Assembly: GCA_037013685.1 (NCBI GenBank)
Contig: CM072884.1
Coordinates: 109,904,048 to 109,968,047, forward strand
Source: Acridotheres tristis
Taxonomy: Eukaryota > Chordata > Aves > Passeriformes > Sturnidae
Direction: 5' to 3'
DNA length: 64,000 nucleotides
Below, piece after piece: positions 1-12,073 of this stretch; position 1 is the first letter of the stretch, and every line of letters begins with the position of its first letter. The notes under the pieces were generated by a model. That model had not been told where the DNA came from. It worked only from the letters and a program-made list of their open reading frames with translations, and made no database searches. A program made the position numbers and the translations under genes.

Positions 1-186
1 CCCTTGCCCTGTGACTCTTGGCCAAGGTGCCTTTTGTGTTCCCCCTCTGTGTGCCAGGATCACCAAACAGCTCCAGGAGCTGGCGTGGCTCAGCCCACGA
101 TTTTTACAAACACTGCCACTAAAACCAGGCAGGAGAGGGTGTGTTTGTGCCTCCTGGAGTCAGAACTGTCTCTTTTTTCTGTGCAG

Positions 187-296
187 ACCACACGGATGGC
201 TCCTCCAGCAAGAGGCAGATGGTGTTTGGCATTGTCACAGCCATCGACCTCCTGAACTTTGTGACTGCACGGGAGCGGGAGAGGAAATCCAACTAA
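187..296 (+). CDS. CBS: CBS copy 1, final coding exon (3' partial gene)
   Basis: This is the last coding exon of a cystathionine beta-synthase gene whose other exons lie left of the window. It opens after a tttttctgtgcag acceptor in the same phase as the last human CBS exon (codon split 1/2) and ends at TAA 294-296. It encodes the last strand and helix of the second CBS (Bateman) domain, with the [16 protein letters not shown] motif. In human CBS this segment supplies S-adenosylmethionine contacts, including Thr535 and Asp538, and both residues are kept here. The end, ARERERKSN, is two residues longer than human and clearly closer to human CBS than the equivalent exon of the second gene at 33740-33954. 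I therefore take this as the orthologous CBS. The enzyme condenses serine with homocysteine using PLP. Confidence 0.93.
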
Positions 297-553
297 AGCC
301 AAGCAGCAACCTGGAGCCTCTTCAGCATTTTCCAGTCTCAAACAAAGAATCAGGTCTATGTCTTAAGTAGAAGATTTTTTTTTTTTTTTGGTTGGGTTAT
401 TCTTGTTTTTTTTTTAAATTCTGGAAATAAGCAGTTAGCTATCCTGGTGTCAGCTATCCAGCCAATGTGTCATGCTGTATTGCCCAGCTTCTGGGACTTG
501 TTTCTTAATCAGGTTAAGCAGTATTTCTTATCAAGACAATTTATTTTTTTACC

Positions 554-574
554 TATATATATATATATATATAT
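554..574. repeat. (TA)n microsatellite
   Basis: About ten TA units, followed by TGTATGTG, lie within the copy 1 3' UTR. Confidence 0.9.
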
Positions 575-675
575 GTATGTGTAAAAAATATTGCCTAAAT
601 TAACTGGTTTGTTCCTTACTTGTTATGTATAAAGTTTGGCTTTCCAAGATATTTCAGAAACACTAAAGGTATCAA

Positions 676-681
676 AATAAA
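676..681 (+). other. CBS: Candidate proximal poly(A) signal, CBS copy 1
   Basis: AATAAA lies about 380 bases after the copy 1 stop. A T-rich stretch follows at 728-737. This would give a short 3' UTR. Confidence 0.4.
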
Positions 682-2911
682 GAGTTACTGAAGCAGAGGC
701 CCAAGAGAGCTCTGGAAAGTTCAGCATTTTTTTTTCCCCCATTCAAGGGTGTTAAGTTAGATATTTCCTGTGTGGAGACAAAATTGGGACTGGGGCATGG
801 GCAGAGGAAAGGAAGGTTTCCCTTTTGGTGGCACAATTGTAAAAGAAGAGAAAATCCTCGGGGCTGAAGCTGAGACTTGCTCCAGCCATCTGCTCTGAAG
901 AGAAGCTGGTTTGAGCAGAAGCATGGCAGTGAAGTGACAAACATAAACCAGTGACACTGTTTTACACAGTGCACCAGCTTTCCCTGCCATGACAGACCTA
1001 TTTTTTTCCCAATAGTATCCTGATAAGGAAGCACAAGTGGAAAGATTTAAAAGGTAAGATCAAGCGTCTTACCAAAGGTTTTTTAAAAATCATTCTGTTT
1101 TATCTATTACCTTCCTCTTCCCTCCCCACCCTGTATTTATATCAGAGTGCCTTTTTTGTGCCTGTTTCAGAAGAGCCAAGGATAATCTCTCAAGAGCTGT
1201 GAGCTATTCCAAGTCTTGTTTAGGTACTCCTACCCTGTAGTGCCTTATTCCAGGAGAAAACCTGCATTGGCTCCCCCTTTCAGATTAAGGCTATTGCTGA
1301 AGGAAAGTGACCCATCCTTACCTTAAACTGGGGTTTGCCATTAAATTCATACACTTCTTTAAGATTTTAAAGACTTTCTTTAAGATTTTAACTTTTCCTG
1401 AGGCTCTGGAAAAAAACTACTATAAATTTAAAAATGCACAACTTCAATAGTAATTGAAAGGTTCTAAAGGATGATTAATTTCTTTCTGCCATTGTAGATG
1501 TCACTGCTGCTAGATTTTGGCATTACTTTGAATATTTACTTCACTGGCTTTTATCTGATCTTTTTTTTGCCATTTTCCATCTGACCTTTGCTGACAGCAG
1601 CAGGGAGGGAGGTGCTTGAGTAGCTGAGGTTTGTCCTTTTCCCTTGTAAAAACTCCATGTCCTGACCTAACTGAATTCAGCAAGAAATACGAAAATGTTA
1701 GAAGGAGGTTCCCAAAGCTGCTTTTCAGAGCAGCACAAGAGAGGAGTAAAAGGTGGGGCAGCAAATTAGTCAGTTATAAAGAAGTGTAAAGATTTGAATC
1801 TGGTTTTTTAGTTCACTGTTCATACATAAATCCCTGTAGTGCCATGAAAACTGACAGTATTGTGGACTGAGACATAAGGGGTGGTTAGAAATGGTGGGGA
1901 ACACAGGATGGGAATCTAAAGCATTCCAAGTAAGCCAAAGGATCCAAAGAAATTCACCTGCTCCCCTGGGATTTGCCATAACAGGAGCTGTCTCCTGTTC
2001 TGCACTGGCACAGGGAGGAATGGTGAGACCAGAGGAACTGGGCAAATAAATGGAGTTGCCGCACAGCTGAAAAACTTTCCAGAGCTCTTTCCCATGGCAG
2101 GGATGAAGGCAGCAAAGAGAAGGGGACAGGGAATCCAGTAGGACTGAAGTTCCTCTGCAAAAGCCTGTGATGCTTTTTTGCACGACTGAGAACCTCATTG
2201 CTGTGGTGGGGCTGATTAAAACTGGGCTTATCTGTGTTTCAAATGCTCTGAAGACCAAGAAAGACACTGCAGTTTGTTCAGTCTTTTACCTGAAGGCCAG
2301 AGCCTGAACAGAACTGTATTTTTTTTTCTGAAGTGAGTGCCTGCATCTTCTGTTTACCTTTGCTGCTTATGCAAGCGCTGACTAAACCTGAAAACTTTTG
2401 CACATGGATATTTTTATCAACAATTTATGCTTTATTTGTTCGTCACTGTAAGAGATTATCAGTCCTAATGTTGGCTCTGCAAAAATACTATTTAATTTCT
2501 CACCTGAAGACAGCTGTTCAGCAAAATCTGTACAATATTTTATACCAGCTACCAGGCAATGCCTTAAGGTTCATTTTCATGTTGTCATGTCCAGTGTTAT
2601 TTCCCATTTCTTGTACAAGCTGTGGCTGACTGCAGAACTCTGGCTGGCAGGGGTTGCTCTAAGCAGCCAGACCAGTCTCATCTGTCCACCAAGCTCATTT
2701 CTGAAAACTTCTGCCTGCTGCTATAAATCTCATACAAGGCTCACTGTCAAAAGTTTCCTGACACTGCCCCTGTCATCCAAAAGCTTTTCTTACTGTGTCA
2801 TGTCAACTAAGGGAAGGGAAGACTTGTTATGCTTCAAGGAGCTGGGAAAAAACAACACTATGAGCTGTATTTATTGCACAGATGTCCACAAATGTACCAT
2901 ACAAAGAGTTC

Positions 2912-2917
2912 AATAAA
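2912..2917 (+). other. CBS: Candidate distal poly(A) signal, CBS copy 1
   Basis: AATAAA is followed within 45 bases by a GT/T-rich element, the canonical pairing. It is stronger by context than the signal at 676. Confidence 0.5.
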
Positions 2918-4198
2918 AGCTGTTTGGTTGCAGAATGCCTCTGGGTTGTGTTTTTTTTTAATGCCAGTTCAAGCTTGTGAGTGTGTTAGACTGTAAGAAA
3001 TTGGTGCAGAAGCCCCCTGGGTGTCAGTGTGAGCCTTCTTTGCAGTTCTTTCCATGTCTCCAGAGCAAGGCCAGTCCTGCCAGCACGACCTCCTTGCTCT
3101 CTTACTGGGTGTTCAGGTACCTCCCCACACTCAGAGCTCTGTCCTCAGCTTCATCTTCTCACCCCTGCTCGGCAGCATGGGCTGCCTTCGTCTTGCACAT
3201 CGTCCTCATGTGATCCCCGAGACGCTGCCCGTGCTGGCAGCTGATCCCCACCTCCCCTTTCCCTTTTGGCAGCCCCTCAGAGGGGCAGGAAGGGACCCTG
3301 AGGGCAGAAGGCCAGCATCACTCCTGTGCACGGAGAGACCATTTCAGCAAAAGGCCAAAGGCTGCCCAGGCACAGAGAGCTGCAGGAAGCAGGAGGGATC
3401 AAGTTCCACCTTCCAGCAGGCTGAGCAGGGAGCTGGACAGGTTCAGAAATACCCTGGAGAGGTACAGCAGGCTCTGAAGCAGGGCACTGCTTGCAGCTGC
3501 TGAGAGGTCAGGGCTCCTCAGCACCTTGTCAGCAGCAGCCCCCAGGCTGGAGATGAGAGCAGGGCACTGCCCATACCCCGTTTTTTTGCCCCAAGACCTC
3601 CTGACAGCTGAGTCACAGCCTAATGACAGCCCTGGGACCGAGCTGTCCCCAGCTGAGGAGCTGCCCCTCCTCATGGGTCACCAGCAGGAAAATTACTGGG
3701 TACAATCAGCTGTACTGGCTCTGCAGATAAAGGGAGGACTTCAGTCCAGAGAGCTGCCTTATGAAAGCAATAAATTCCCTTTGGGGAAGGAAAAAAAAAA
3801 AAAGCACAACCACCAACCCACACTCGTGTTGCTGATGGAAGTGCTGCTACCTTTTGTCACGTGCTGGAGCATGGTGGGTGAGGGCAGAGCCCACAGGACA
3901 TGACTCGTGGAGGGGACTAAGAGCAGCCAACTCACCTGCCACCACCCTGTCCTATGGAAAAATCCACTTCTAGTTAGAGGAAAAGCCAAGTGCTGTTTGC
4001 CCTGCAGGTCTCACTGCTTTTTCAGGAGTTAAAACCTGCCATAGCTTCTCTCACACCTGCCAAATCCCAGGTTTGGGGAGGTCACTGCCTCCTCCAGTGG
4101 CAGCCAACTGGGTTTGTGTGCCCAAACAAACAGGGCAAGGGGGCTGTGGGCAGCACCTGGCCCTGTATTGCCTGCCACAGACACTGCATGGCCCTGGG

Positions 4199-4470
4199 TG
4201 TTGGACCCCTGAAGCCTGGGAGTTTTGAGCTTTCTGTGCTGTCAGGCACTGAAACCCTGGAGAACACTGCTTTGGACTGAGGCCTTGGAGAAGGCTCCAA
4301 ATTTGAGTGATGGAGTTAAAATCACGGGTGTGTAGTTAAATATAAGTGTGTGATTTCACATGGTGAAGGGTTTGGAATTTGGGGTTTTTAGAATATAGTA
4401 ATAGGTATGGGACAAGATGGAGGTTCTTGGGAGTTGTCTCTTTCTGTCTTCTTCCTTCTTCTTCATGCTT
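4199..4470 (+). mobile_element. LTR-like repeat, copy A (3' truncated)
   Basis: This is near-identical over about 270 bases to the 5' half of the element at 9020-9545, sharing the motifs GGAGTTTTGAGCTTTCTG and GTGTGATTTCACATGG. Similarity stops after the TTCTTCTTCATG run. It is probably a truncated solo LTR of an avian endogenous retrovirus. The family name is not known to me. Confidence 0.6.
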
Positions 4471-4829
4471 CAAAGCTGTATTCACTCCTTCACCTGGGGA
4501 AGCTGGGGAGCTGCAATGCCCTGATTCACAGCAAGACTCCTCTGCAGGCAGCAGGACACAGGAAGGAGCTGATCTGCCCCATGGGACAAGCAGGACACCC
4601 AGGTCCTCCTTCCTGACCTGGGAAGGGTGGGAGACAGGGTGTGTTTGGAGCTGCTCATGCCTTGTGCTCCTTCCAGGAAAAGCCAGCAGGTCTGCTTTTC
4701 CCTGGGTGTCCCTGCAGCATCACTCTCCCCACAGCTTACAGCAGCAGATGCAGCATCAAAGGAAGATCCTCAGGTCTGCTGAATATTCTGTGGGTTGTAC
4801 TGATGCCTTTTGGGGCTACCTGGAAACAG

Positions 4830-5110
4830 AGACCAGACAAAATAAATGGAATAAAAAGCAGTTCTATTTATTGAAGGGCCTTCACATTTCAGGCAGACAA
4901 AGCCCCCCCCAGGGGCTGCACCCAAAATGGACAAAGAGTCATGGGTTTTCACACTATTATAAGTTTGTTCTATTTGCACATTGGGGGTTAATCTTCCAAT
5001 TGCAGCTTCAGGTAATTAATTAAGTCATTTACCCCAAGTTTGCTCCCCCCCTAATTCACTTTTGTTTACATTTCTTGGGGCTCAAGACAGTGAGGTGTCC
5101 TTGATTGCCA
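4830..5110 (-). mobile_element. Possible solo LTR, minus strand
   Basis: On the minus strand this stretch carries an AATAAA within a GC-poor segment (near 4870) and general LTR-like composition. Boundaries and target duplications were not found. The call rests on resemblance only. Confidence 0.25.
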
Positions 5111-5929
5111 GACTGGAGAGGAATTGTGTTGTCTGACCAAAATGGGAAAGTAGCAGCTAACATTGTATGGAGTTTAGAGTTACACACTAAAGAATTGCAG
5201 GATTATAAATATATAAGAAACATAAAAGCTAAAACCCTAAGGCATCAGTACAAGCAAATGGTGACCTCTCTTGAAACAGGTGTGTGTGAACAGCTGCTCC
5301 AGCACAGTGACAAAAATGTGACTTTTCTAACCTATTCCTGCCTTGGCCTGTGGCAGCTGGAATCCTGTTTCAGCTGGCATCATTTTGCACTGCACTGACT
5401 TCTACACCGAGTGCATTGAATAGGTAAAACAAATACTTTTAACAGCAAGTGACAGCCTCCCTTCCCCCCATTTTACCCACATTATTCAGACAGCAGGTAC
5501 CATCACCAGTACTCCAACTCACAGGCCAATTCAGCTCAGCCAGAAGCAGTTTTAACCTCGTGCCCTCACAGCAAGATGTATTTTCTCTGCTGGCCAAAAT
5601 TAAGCCAAGAACCAAGGAAAGCCTGTTCTGCCCTGAATTATTTCCTAGGCCCTCCCAAAGCATTGCTAACCTTTCTCCTGACATCTTCTCAAGCTCATGT
5701 GGAGCTTCAACTTCTTTGATAAAACCATTTTGAATATTAAATTACATGGGAGGGGAAACGTGGATTTCTTCCCACTTGGTACAGCACAATCAGTAACATT
5801 TTAAAACCAAGTTGTTTCTTCTAGGAAAAAAAAATAATCACTGGTGGGGGGTGGCTGTGGTCCTGAGAGATCTTTCCTCCCAAGTGCCCAAAAGTAAAAC
5901 CTGAGTGCTGCATCCCCACAGGGGTCACA

Positions 5930-6115
5930 GAATTACAGGATGGTTTGGCTGGAAGGGACCTTAAAGCTCATCTTATTCCATCCCTGCCATGGGCAGGGAC
6001 ACTTCCACTATTCCCAGGTTGCTCCAAGCCCTGTTCAACCTGGCCTTGGACTCTTCCAGGAATCCAGGGACATCCACAGCTTCTCTGGGCTGTCCCCGCC
6101 CTCCCAGGGAAGATG
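5930..6115 (-). mobile_element. CR1 LINE 3' fragment
   Basis: Reads as the antisense of a CR1 3' end: CACAGAATTACAGGATGG, then GGAAGGGACCTTAAAGCTCATC, then the CCATGGGCAGGGACAC block. CR1 is the dominant avian LINE. Confidence 0.9.
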
Positions 6116-8224
6116 AGGTGAGAACTATAAAACTCCCTCTGCATGGAGGAAGTTTGATGGTGTTTTAAAAGCAGAGTCCCTCTTCCTAGGCGTGGATTTT
6201 TGTGTCACACCTTCTCGTGAGAGCTCAGAGCCATCCCAGTGCTCTCAGCTGCCTGCCCCCGTTATTTTGGGCTGGCTGATTGTTGCTTCCCAGCCTGAGG
6301 ATGCTGATGTTTAGCCAGTGGAATCCTGCAGGTGAAATGCTGCAAGGCAACTCTTCAGGTAGAGGGTGGGGAATGAGCACCTGTGCCCCGTGCTGTCTCG
6401 TGGTTTTCAAGCTTAGTAACACCAGCACGTGCAGGACAGCGAGGTAAAATTAGATTTTATGATGTGTACAGCCTGTGAAATACCTGGCATTGCTGTGTGG
6501 GTGGAAGCGTGGCGATGATTCCAGTGCAGACCCCAGCCCAGCTCCTCCTCTGCTCTTAACCCAGGCACAGGCAAAGCAAGAAAATCCCCATCAAAATACC
6601 TGCTGACCTCAAAAAAATCAATTTAGTGTGTGACAGTAGGGCTGGTGATGCTGAAGAGCCCAAGTGCACAGCAGCTCTGGGGTCAGTGGTGGTGGGAAAA
6701 TATTGTGGTTTAAACCCAGCCAGCAACTAAGCCTGAGCATTCTGGTCAGATGCAGTGAATAGCTTTAAAGGGGACTTTTTTCCTTTCAAAGTCCCCAAAT
6801 TTTCCATTTGGACTTTTTTTTTTTTTTTTTTTTAATAAAGTATTTAATTAAAATTTTATTTCTCTAAAGGAAGAGTTTTATTTCAAAATTGTCCTCTGTC
6901 CCTCCAATTATCCATCTAAATCTTGTTTTCTTTCAGGTTGCAAAGATCCCCGTTGCAAAGATCCCCATTTCTTGAAGAAATGTTTGCAGAAAGTTTGGTC
7001 ACTGAAGGGAAGAATCTTATTTTTGAGCACACACTGCTGCAGGAGACAACCAGGAAAGGGTGGCTGGGTTATTCTGTAACTGCAATGCCCAGAAAACAGA
7101 CTTCTTGCTGGGGTTGGGGTTATTTGCAGCCTCTTCACAGGAGAGCTGTATGTTCTCTGTGACATCAGATAGCCCACAAGAGTTTTCTGTGATGGATTAG
7201 CTCTGGCAATGTTTTCCAGAGAGTCCATTTATTGCAAAAAGACCAAAGGTAAAGTCATCCCTGTGCTAATACCTACACCAGTCTTGTCTTCAAAAGTTTA
7301 ATTCCAAAATAAGCGTTCTGACAAGCCTTACTATTGCCAGTTTCCTTCACCAGTGTGTTTTGAAGGATCACAGCCCCAGCACGGACCAGGCAGCTCTGGG
7401 TTCTACCCTGGCTCTGGGGAGGAGTGGGGAAAAGAGGGACTGAAATTCTCATGGGCTCTTCCTCTTCAAGCAAAATCTGCAGCCATGTAATTTCCTGATC
7501 CCCAGCTGGTGTTTGGGAATTACCACGGAGCAGAAGCTGCTCAGTGCTCCCAGCTGACTCAGTAGTAAAGCATGAGGAGCAGGACACAGAGGTTTAGGGC
7601 TGGAGCTGGTGCAGGGACTAACCCTAGAACATCAGAGGACACAGACAGTCCCCACGAGACAGCACCTAACACAAAATGTCATTTCTGTCACTACTTATGC
7701 CTGGTTCAGCAAGGCCCACGCTGCCACGTGAGCTGGGTTTAAGCTCCAGCACGAGGCACAAAACCAAAACAGCAGCAAAATTCTACAACCAGCACCAAAC
7801 TGCTGGGGGAAAGGGTTCAGAGCACTCCTGGAGATAAGTATGTATTAAAACAAACAATAAATTGCTTATCTTTTCTTCCTCCCCTCGCAGGGCAATCAGG
7901 TGCTGGGCACAGTGAGATGTGGGGCAGGACCCAGTCGAGTCCCTCCCGTTTCTCACAGGTGTCCCCTGCCACCAGCACATATTAACTGGGGCTGAGGCTC
8001 AGCTCAGACACTTGGCTGCTGGGCTGCAGGGGTGAGTATTGCCTCATCTGCTACCTCCCTGGGAAATGGGGACCCTCAGTGGCGTGGGGAGACTTGGAAT
8101 TTGGCAGCCCCTGCTCCCCAGCCTGTGCAAAGGCTGATTCTCTCCTGTGGAGGAGCTGTGCTTTCAGTAAGTCCTGAATAAATCAGGCAAGCAGGGAGGG
8201 TCTGGCTGCACACTACGAGGTCAG

Positions 8225-8400
8225 TGGGGTGGTGGAGAGGAGAGCTTGGACACCTCCATCCTTGGAGGTTTTCAAACCTAAGGAGGGCAAAGCCCTGAGC
8301 AGGCTGGGCTGAATTTAGGGTTTCTCAAGCTTTGAGCAGGAGGCAGGAGTGAGACTTCCCGAGGTCCCTTCCAGCCTGGGTCACTCCATCATTCTGTTAA
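8225..8400 (+). mobile_element. CR1-like 3' fragment, plus orientation
   Basis: It contains GGAGGTTTTCAAAC, GAGGTCCCTTCCAGCCTGGG and a terminal CATTCTGTTAA, the sense order of an old CR1 3' end. Confidence 0.6.
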
Positions 8401-9019
8401 ATTGATGTCACATTTGTCTTGCTCAATGGCAGCAATGCTATTTCTTTAGGACAAAGCAAGAAAAAGGCATTTTTATATCTAATGGAGCGAGCTTGCATGT
8501 GCCTCTTTCTGCCTTGCTGAGTTCATCTAATTTTTACCTCACTCTACTTAATGAGCATCTTGATTTTCTTCCTCTTGAAGTTATCAGAGCAGTCTGATAA
8601 CCTGATAACTGCAATCTCCTATCTGCAAAGTGCTCTGTAAACATTAGCCTGTGCTCCTTGTCATATATTTTCATTAAGTGACAGCAGCTGGGTGTTATCA
8701 CTCCTGGTCTCTTGGCCTGCTTCCCAGTTCCAGTGGAGATTTCCATTTATCCTTTGCCCAGTCTTGTGCCCTCTCAAGATTCTCCATTCAGCAGCAAGTA
8801 ACGGGGCTGTGGTAGGACACCTGCAGTGCTCAGGTGGATTTGGGATCATACCTGAGGCTTCAGCCAGGGATCGGGAGGAGCACTGGGACACAGGTAAGAG
8901 TTCTGGTAATCCAGAGGGGACGTGTCTTCACTTTGTGATCTAAAACTGCACTGGAGGCAGTGTGGGGAGAGGTTTGCACTGGGCATTGCTCCTCTCAGCC
9001 ATCCTTGGCTGTGCTCAGG

Positions 9020-9545
9020 TGCTGGATCCCAGAACCCTGGGAGTTTTGAGCTTTCTGGCACTGACCCCCTGGAGAACACTGCTTTTAACCTGAGGCCTTG
9101 GATAAGGCTCCAAATTTGAGTGATGGAGTTAAAATCACGGGTGTGTAGTGAAATAGAAGTGTGTGATTTCACATGGTGATGAGTTTTAAATTTGAAGTTT
9201 TTGCAGTATAGTAGTAAGTATAGGACAATATGAAGGATTTTAAGTGTTGTCTTTTTCAGTGTTCATCTTCCTTCCTCTTCCTTCTTCTTCATGAGTTTCA
9301 GGTAGTAGTTTCTAGTTGGTCAGTCAGTATCACACTAAGGGTCATAGGAATTCAGTTATTGAGTTAAAAAAATAAATAATATAAGTGTTAATTCTCTATT
9401 GGACTGTTTAGCTTTAAGAGACCTTGCAGCAGCTGGATTCATCTCCATTTTGCTCACTTTTAGCTGGTGGCTAGAAGTGTTGCTGAACTCTCTGTACTTT
9501 AGATAAGATTTAATAAACAACCAAGTCCGAACATGAGAAAATCCA
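9020..9545 (+). mobile_element. LTR-like repeat, copy B (longest copy)
   Basis: About 526 bases begin TGCTGGATCC and end GAAAATCCA, so the ends are TG...CA as in retroviral LTRs. An AATAAA lies near the 3' end (9512-9517). Copy D at 11571-12073 matches the whole length in reverse, which defines the boundaries. No internal retroviral genes and no clear target-site duplication were seen, so this is a solo LTR or related short element. Confidence 0.65.
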
Positions 9546-10649
9546 TTTTCATTGTGTATTTGTTAATCCTAGCTCTGAGTAAAAGAAAAAAAGACTAAAA
9601 CAAACCACTAATTAAGTCATACAAAACTCCCATTGCTGTTGCACTGAGCCTGTCCATGGCTGTTCTTTCTGCTCACATCCCATCCAGCCCCTGCTGATGG
9701 ATGGGGCTGAGGCTGGCAGCAGGGGAGAAACTCACCCAGTGCTGTTTTAAGGCCTCCAAAAATCCCAGATTCTCCCCATCCTTTGGTGCCATTTCAGGCT
9801 GTCTCGTTTTGGGGATTCTACACTTCAAGCAATTTTTAAAGTTACCTTCAGAGCCACTGTGGGGTTTTTGTTGTGGATTAATGTAAATATGAATCCAGAC
9901 TCTGAGCAAAGAAATGCAGTGATTTGAGAGTGTTTTGTGAGTGGAAGGAGGACATCCATGCCTTTCCTGCTGCACCAGGAATCACCCAGCCCTTGGACAC
10001 AAAGCATTCTCCAGCAGAGAGGAATGTAGATGTTGAATAGTCAAAAGCCTGCCCGGGCTTCTTTGTTGTCTAGAAAATATGTCTATATTCACTTTGGGCG
10101 GGAGAACACATTAAAAACCCATTTATTTTTGTATCAGATGTCAGGGAAACTGGACACAGTGAGGAGAATGCAACTTTATTTTAGAAGGTGGGAACCAGTA
10201 ATGCTCTTCCTTCCATGAAACCCTCCAGCCCTGAGGGGTCTTGTGGGTGAGGTTCTGCAGCCCCAGAACCCAGAATTTCACCCTCCTGCCTCGTCCCTTT
10301 CCACCCACCACGATTATAGTAGAGATGGGCATCGCAGGAAAAGGGAGGGAAAAAAATACTCATAAAATCTATTTTGCCAGCATTTTGTGTGGTAACTGGT
10401 GATCTCAGTTGTGAAAGCATGCTGACCACTCTGATCCACTGCAGATTATCTCTTCTTTACCCACAGGTGACTTTTGCTCCTTCCCAGCTAGTTTGTTAGG
10501 TAAGCACAGGTTTGCTTTGGGACATACACTCAAGGCCAGCATAAATCCTGGCTTGCAAGGAAATAAATAATTTTTTTCCCTTTAATCCCTCCCAAAGTAT
10601 TGTGCTTTATCTTATTTTTGTTAGGATGGGGATTAAATGTGTGAGACAG

Positions 10650-11150
10650 TATTTTTTGTTTGGACTTAGATGTTTATTAATTTTTATTAATATTATTTTT
10701 ATAATATAAAATAATATTTATAGTATTTATTTTATTATTTTTACAGACTGAGTTTTATAGTACTTTAAGTTAACAAGTTAAAAATTGAGTTGTATTTTTT
10801 TCATAAGGCTTTTTAAGGATAAACTGTTCAATTAAGAAATTATACTTTAATTTTTCATTTAATCTAATAGCAAATTACTTGTGGCTTGTAATGTGGACCT
10901 TTTTATTTAATTATAAAATACTACTTAGATTCATGAAGAAGAAGGTGAAAAAGAAGGACAAACTTTTGTCTTAAAACTTTCATTTTATTATATATATTAC
11001 TGTATTTTAAAACTTTAAATTTTAAGGTGATGTTACACACTTACAATTTTAGTTCTACCGTTTAATTTTGGAAGCTTTTTTCACAGCCTCAGGTTAAAAG
11101 CAGTGGTTTTTTTTGGAGGTCAGTGCTTGTCAGTACAGAAAGTTTAAAAT
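10650..11150 (-). mobile_element. LTR-like repeat, copy C (diverged, AT-rich)
   Basis: Read on the minus strand it follows the order of copy B: the TTTTAACCTGAGGC block, the TTCTTCTTCATGA run, and AATAAACATCTAAGTCCAAAC near the end. Identity is much lower and the middle has become very AT-rich, so it is an older insertion than copies A, B and D. Confidence 0.5.
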
Positions 11151-11570
11151 TCTCAGTGGCCAGAGCTCCAACACCAATGAGCAGCAGGTGGGGAAGAGCC
11201 CTGGGAAGCCAAGTTTGCTGGGAAAGCTTTTGCCAGCTGCAGGATCCAAGGCGTTTTGGAGTGACTGCCCTGCACCCTCATGGTTTCCTGCTGGTTTTTG
11301 AGGCTGGGGTGGTGTCTCTGGAGAAGAAAAGGTGCCTGGTGTTGGGGTGCACTTGAGCTCTCTGTGACAACACGAGGTTGTTGAGCTCCATCATCAGAGA
11401 TGCTCTGGGGCTCTGGATAAGAAGGTTCAGCCACACTCCACGGGCTGTTCCTTCCCTCTGGTGCTGCTGGAGTGTAACAGTGGTGGGAGTTTGCACCACT
11501 CAATTAGTGATTTGTCTGGAGTCTCTTCTGCCTTCACTCAGAGCCAGGATTAACAAAAACATGATGGAAA

Positions 11571-12073
11571 TGGATTTTCTCGTGTTTGGGCTTGGTTGTT
11601 TGTTAAATCTTACCAAAAGTACAGAAAGTTCAGCAGCACTTCAGCTGCCTGCTAGAAGTGAGGAAAATGGAGGAAGACCCAGCTCCTACAAGGTGTATTA
11701 AAGCTAAACAGTCCAACAGAGAATTGATAGTTATTTATTTTTTACTCCATAACTGAATTCTTATGACCCTCAGTGTGACACTGACTGACCACAGAAACTA
11801 CTGTGTGAAACAATGAAGAAGGAGGAAGATGAACACTGAAAGAGACAACACTTAAAATTCTCTATCTTGTCCCATACTTATTACAACATTATAAAAACCT
11901 CAAATTTAAAACCCTTTACCATGTGAAAGCACATACTTTTATTTCACTACAGACTCATGATTTTAACCCTATTACTCATATTTAGAAGGCCCCAGGTCAA
12001 AAGCAGTGTTCTCCAGGGGGTCAGTGCCAGAAAGCACAGAAAGCTCAAACCCCCAGGTTTGTGGGATCCAGCA
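11571..12073 (-). mobile_element. LTR-like repeat, copy D (full length, inverted)
   Basis: This is the reverse complement of copy B along its whole length, including the terminal GGATCCAGCA and the opening TGGATTTTCTCGTGTTTGG. Together with copies A and B it forms an inverted arrangement between the CBS paralogues. Confidence 0.65.

Larger units (their letters stand above)
297..2935 (+). other. CBS: Probable 3' UTR of CBS copy 1
   Basis: This AT-rich stretch follows the copy 1 stop and has no convincing coding potential or CR1 fragment. It holds two AATAAA signals, at 676-681 and 2912-2917. The second is followed by a GT-rich tract (2941-2959), the usual arrangement of a poly(A) site, so the long UTR form is plausible. 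A (TA)n run lies at 554-574. The UTR extent is inferred; transcript data would settle it. Confidence 0.45.
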
